Assembly: GCA_018697195.1 (NCBI GenBank)
Contig: CM031859.1
Coordinates: 57,166,779 to 57,230,778, forward strand
Source: Certhia americana
Taxonomy: Eukaryota > Chordata > Aves > Passeriformes > Certhiidae
Direction of reading: 5' to 3'
Length of the DNA: 64,000 bases
The notes beneath the pieces are model-generated. The model had not been told where the DNA came from. It was given only the letters and a program-made list of their open reading frames with translations, and searched no databases. Below, in pieces: positions 62,155 through 64,000 of this stretch; the stretch's first letter is position 1, and every line of letters begins with the position of its first letter. The translations under genes and the position numbers were made by a program.

Positions 62155-62220
62155 GAGGGAGAAGAGGGAGGGAGGGAGGGAGGGCGGCGGAGAGGAAGGG
62201 AGGGCGGGAGGGTGCGAGGA
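62023..62220 (+). repeat. Polypurine tract with (AG)21 and (GGGA)n
   Basis: Nearly 200 bases are dominated by G and A on the plus strand. The core is 21 uninterrupted AG units (62,102-62,143). GGGA repeats flank it on both sides (for example 62,031-62,040, 62,073-62,096 and 62,165-62,184). The AG part is a mirror repeat able to form triplex H-DNA, and the GGGA parts fit the G-quadruplex pattern. Confidence 0.93.
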
Positions 62221-62242
62221 GCGGCGCGGAGCCGGGAGCCCC

Positions 62243-62254
62243 CGCACATGCGCT
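62243..62254 (+). promoter_or_regulatory. NRF1-like palindrome
   Basis: CGCACATGCGCT differs at one central position from the GCGCATGCGC core bound by NRF1, a common regulator at CpG-island promoters. The ATG inside it is also the first ATG of the candidate exon. Confidence 0.4.
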
Positions 62255-62310
62255 CTGCCAGCGGCGGCGGAGCCCGGCGGCTGCGGGAGTTCCCCGCTCG
62301 GCCCCGGCGG
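62248..62310 (+). other. Candidate start of first exon coding part
   Basis: From the ATG at 62,248 the frame is open for exactly 21 codons up to a near-consensus donor CGGCGG|GTGAGT at 62,311. The residues are rich in Arg, Gly, Ala and Ser, typical of translated GC-rich 5' regions, and match no protein I recognise. The Kozak context is poor (C at -3). The exon may equally be wholly untranslated, with the true start codon in a later exon outside the window. The exon's left edge, the transcription start, cannot be placed. Confidence 0.2.
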
Positions 62311-62318
62311 GTGAGTCA
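62311..62318 (+). promoter_or_regulatory. 5' splice site overlapping an AP-1 motif
   Basis: GTGAGTCA begins with the donor GTGAGT and contains TGAGTCA (62,312-62,318), the perfect AP-1 (TRE) consensus. The donor is the best plus-strand splice signal in the CpG island. Confidence 0.45.
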
Positions 62319-62320
62319 CG

Positions 62321-62329
62321 GCCCGCCCC
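62321..62329 (-). promoter_or_regulatory. GC box (minus strand)
   Basis: GCCCGCCCC is the complement of GGGGCGGGC, a strong Sp/KLF-type site just downstream of the candidate donor. Confidence 0.45.
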
Positions 62330-62410
62330 GGCCCGGCAGCGCCGCTCGCCCGCCCCGGGCTGCTCTGCCGGGCGCCTCCGCAGGTCGCAGGGACACTCCC
62401 CCGGCAGCCA

Positions 62411-62421
62411 GGGGCGGGCGG
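62411..62421 (+). promoter_or_regulatory. GC box cluster
   Basis: GGGGCGGGCGG gives overlapping Sp/KLF sites near the right end of the island. Confidence 0.5.
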
Positions 62422-62560
62422 TGTCCGCAGGCGGCGGGGCCGGGGCGGCGGAGCGGCAGCATCCCCGCTCGTGGGCTGGCAGCGTGTGACGGCGGGAGCG
62501 ACCGCCGTGCTGAGCGGTGCAGCGCTAGAGGTGCCGCGCTGCGGTTTTGATTTTACTTTG

Positions 62561-64000
62561 GTCCCTCCCATCGGTATGTCCAAATAGATTTTAAAAAATA
62601 AAAAGTCCGTAAACCGCTATCCGACGCTTCTTTCTCCTCTCAAGCCAAGGGAGAGGCTGGGATTTAGCGGCCAAGGAAGTTTTTGATGGGGGGCACCTGA
62701 AGCACAATTTCTGAATATAGAACCAGGGTGGATCTCCATGGATCTGTCGGTGTCAGCCATGAAAATCAAGACCAGGATGGTCTGAAAATCTTACTGTGAA
62801 CCCTGAATCCCGCCAGGTCTTGCCAGTTAGTCTGTCCCATCTTTCCAAACTCCTGTTTCCAAAGCTTGGCTCAACGATAGATCAATAGAGAACGTTGTTT
62901 AGCTTTCCTTCTGCACCTTAGACTTCTGGAGCCTGATACACTTCCAGGTATCAGGCGCTGGAAAAATACTTATTTGGCATCTAGTGCCTGTCAAATTATG
63001 TCTTGAATCCAGAAATGTTAGTGTCTCAGGAGAGGATGCATTACTACATTTACCACTTCACTAAAACAGTCTGGCAAGACGGTACAAAAAGCTGCATTAG
63101 GGTGATTCTGCGGCTTGCCATCAATACGTATCAATTCTCTCCGCAAAAGTGGTCAACGCACCTTTGTATCCCATCTAAAGCCCAAAGTGAAGTGCTACAA
63201 AAAATGAAGCCAAAATTACACGTGTGTTAGTAGGGCTGAAGTTAAAAGGATTGAAAGCAGTCCAGAAGGGCTAGCTTGCATGAGAGCTGTTAAGAGCATA
63301 GGCACATCAAAACCAGCTCGGCTCTCAGGATTCTGTATTCAAAACACTACTAATTTAAGACATGACAGTAGCAGCCATGGTTGTCTGGCTTACTTTCTGT
63401 CTTCTGGGATAGAAGCTTCAAATTCTAAATCTCACAAGGACTAAAGTCAGTGTTAATCTCCCTGAAAGCCTCTCCTCATAAAACCATGACTTCTCTTTTC
63501 TTCTGATCTTATCCTTGTGAAGAAAAGGTCCTTGAATTGGAAGCCACAACTCTGCCTGATTACCAAAGTTTATTGGCATGGCAATTTTATAGTCTTTATG
63601 GAAATCTAAGTTATATTCCCTATCTCTAGAAACAGTGCTCAAAAAGCATTGTAAAGGAAAAACTGTATCTTTGAAGCGTTAACAGGGTTTTTATTAGTTA
63701 ATTGCAATGCTTAATATTTCCTGAATATCTCTCCACAACTTTAAAAAGCACCAGTGCTTTTCTAATACCTCAATTAGGGAAAAACTACATATTCAGGTAA
63801 TAATATCAAGACCTGTTTAATTTTAAACTCATATGTTGAAGCTTAATGACTTCACAGAAAAGACTATGAGCCTTTATACCTGCTTAATATTAGGATGACA
63901 GCTCCACTCTGAAAAAAAACTATGAAACCAATCAAAGCAAGGGTCTTCTACAAATTCAGTAGCTACATAGAGATGTTCAACTTAAAAGGGAAACAGTAAT
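62561..64000. other. Non-coding flank, possible start of intron 1
   Basis: After the CpG island the sequence returns to AT-rich DNA without recognisable repeats. Short open frames (for example 63,003-63,230) have no known motif. If the donor at 62,311 is used, this is the beginning of the first intron of a plus-strand gene. Confidence 0.5.

Larger units (their letters stand above)
60500..62560. promoter_or_regulatory. CpG island, probable gene promoter
   Basis: About 2 kb is strongly GC-rich with many CpG dinucleotides, in sharp contrast to the AT-rich, CpG-poor DNA on both sides. It contains GC boxes at 60,830-60,837, 62,321-62,329 (minus) and 62,411-62,421, a CCAAT box at 61,276-61,280, a YY1-like ATGGCGG at 60,858-60,864 and an NRF1-like site at 62,243-62,254. 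No TATA box is obvious, as is usual for CpG-island promoters. The island is broken by AT-rich and simple-repeat segments (61,081-61,140; 61,427-61,547; 61,660-61,743; 62,102-62,184). Direction of transcription is not certain: donors occur on both strands. The gene is not identifiable from this window. Confidence 0.88.

Overview
The window reads as nuclear DNA from a bird. The evidence is the interspersed repeats: several CR1 LINE fragments with avian-type 3' ends, among them the ATTCTATG-like tail and the C-terminal tail of CR1 ORF2, and one complete solo LTR of an avian endogenous retrovirus family. There are no closely packed genes, operons or bacterial-type signals. A passerine is plausible from the LTR type, but this is inference.

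Positions 1 to about 60,480 are AT-rich, low in CpG and essentially non-coding. I recognise no protein family in any open frame. This stretch is either a long intergenic region or a large intron. It carries a CR1 copy at 8,430-8,825 (minus), the solo LTR at 16,549-17,114 (plus, flanked by a perfect 5-bp duplication), CR1 copies at 23,509-23,717 (minus), 55,738-55,915 (plus) and 56,098-56,214 (minus), and an older CR1 relic at 59,430-59,815 (plus). A possible degraded LTR lies at 50,275-50,458 (minus). There are also homopolymers (notably A35 at 44,309), A/C-rich low-complexity tracts, microsatellites, a few short tandem duplications and some perfect short hairpins. Two weak candidate exons on the plus strand (11,477-11,585 and 12,706-12,843) have good splice-site context but no recognisable product.

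Positions about 60,500 to 62,560 form a strong CpG island with GC boxes, a CCAAT box, a YY1-like site and an NRF1-like site. It very probably holds the promoter and first exon of a gene whose body is outside the window to the right, or runs leftwards through the window. A plus-strand 5' splice site at 62,311 is the best candidate for the end of exon 1; good minus-strand donors at 61,062 and 61,907 leave divergent transcription open. The island is unusually dense in simple repeats: (GGGA)n, (CAA)n, (AC)25, (CCGT)8(CCAT)13 and (AG)21. From 62,560 to 64,000 the sequence returns to ordinary AT-rich DNA, consistent with the start of intron 1.

I see no tRNA, rRNA, CRISPR, complete transposon or intact coding gene, and no convincing new biological system. 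The most useful points to follow up are the repeat-loaded promoter, the compound CCGT/CCAT tract, the wobble-complete hairpin at 22,189 and the candidate exons.
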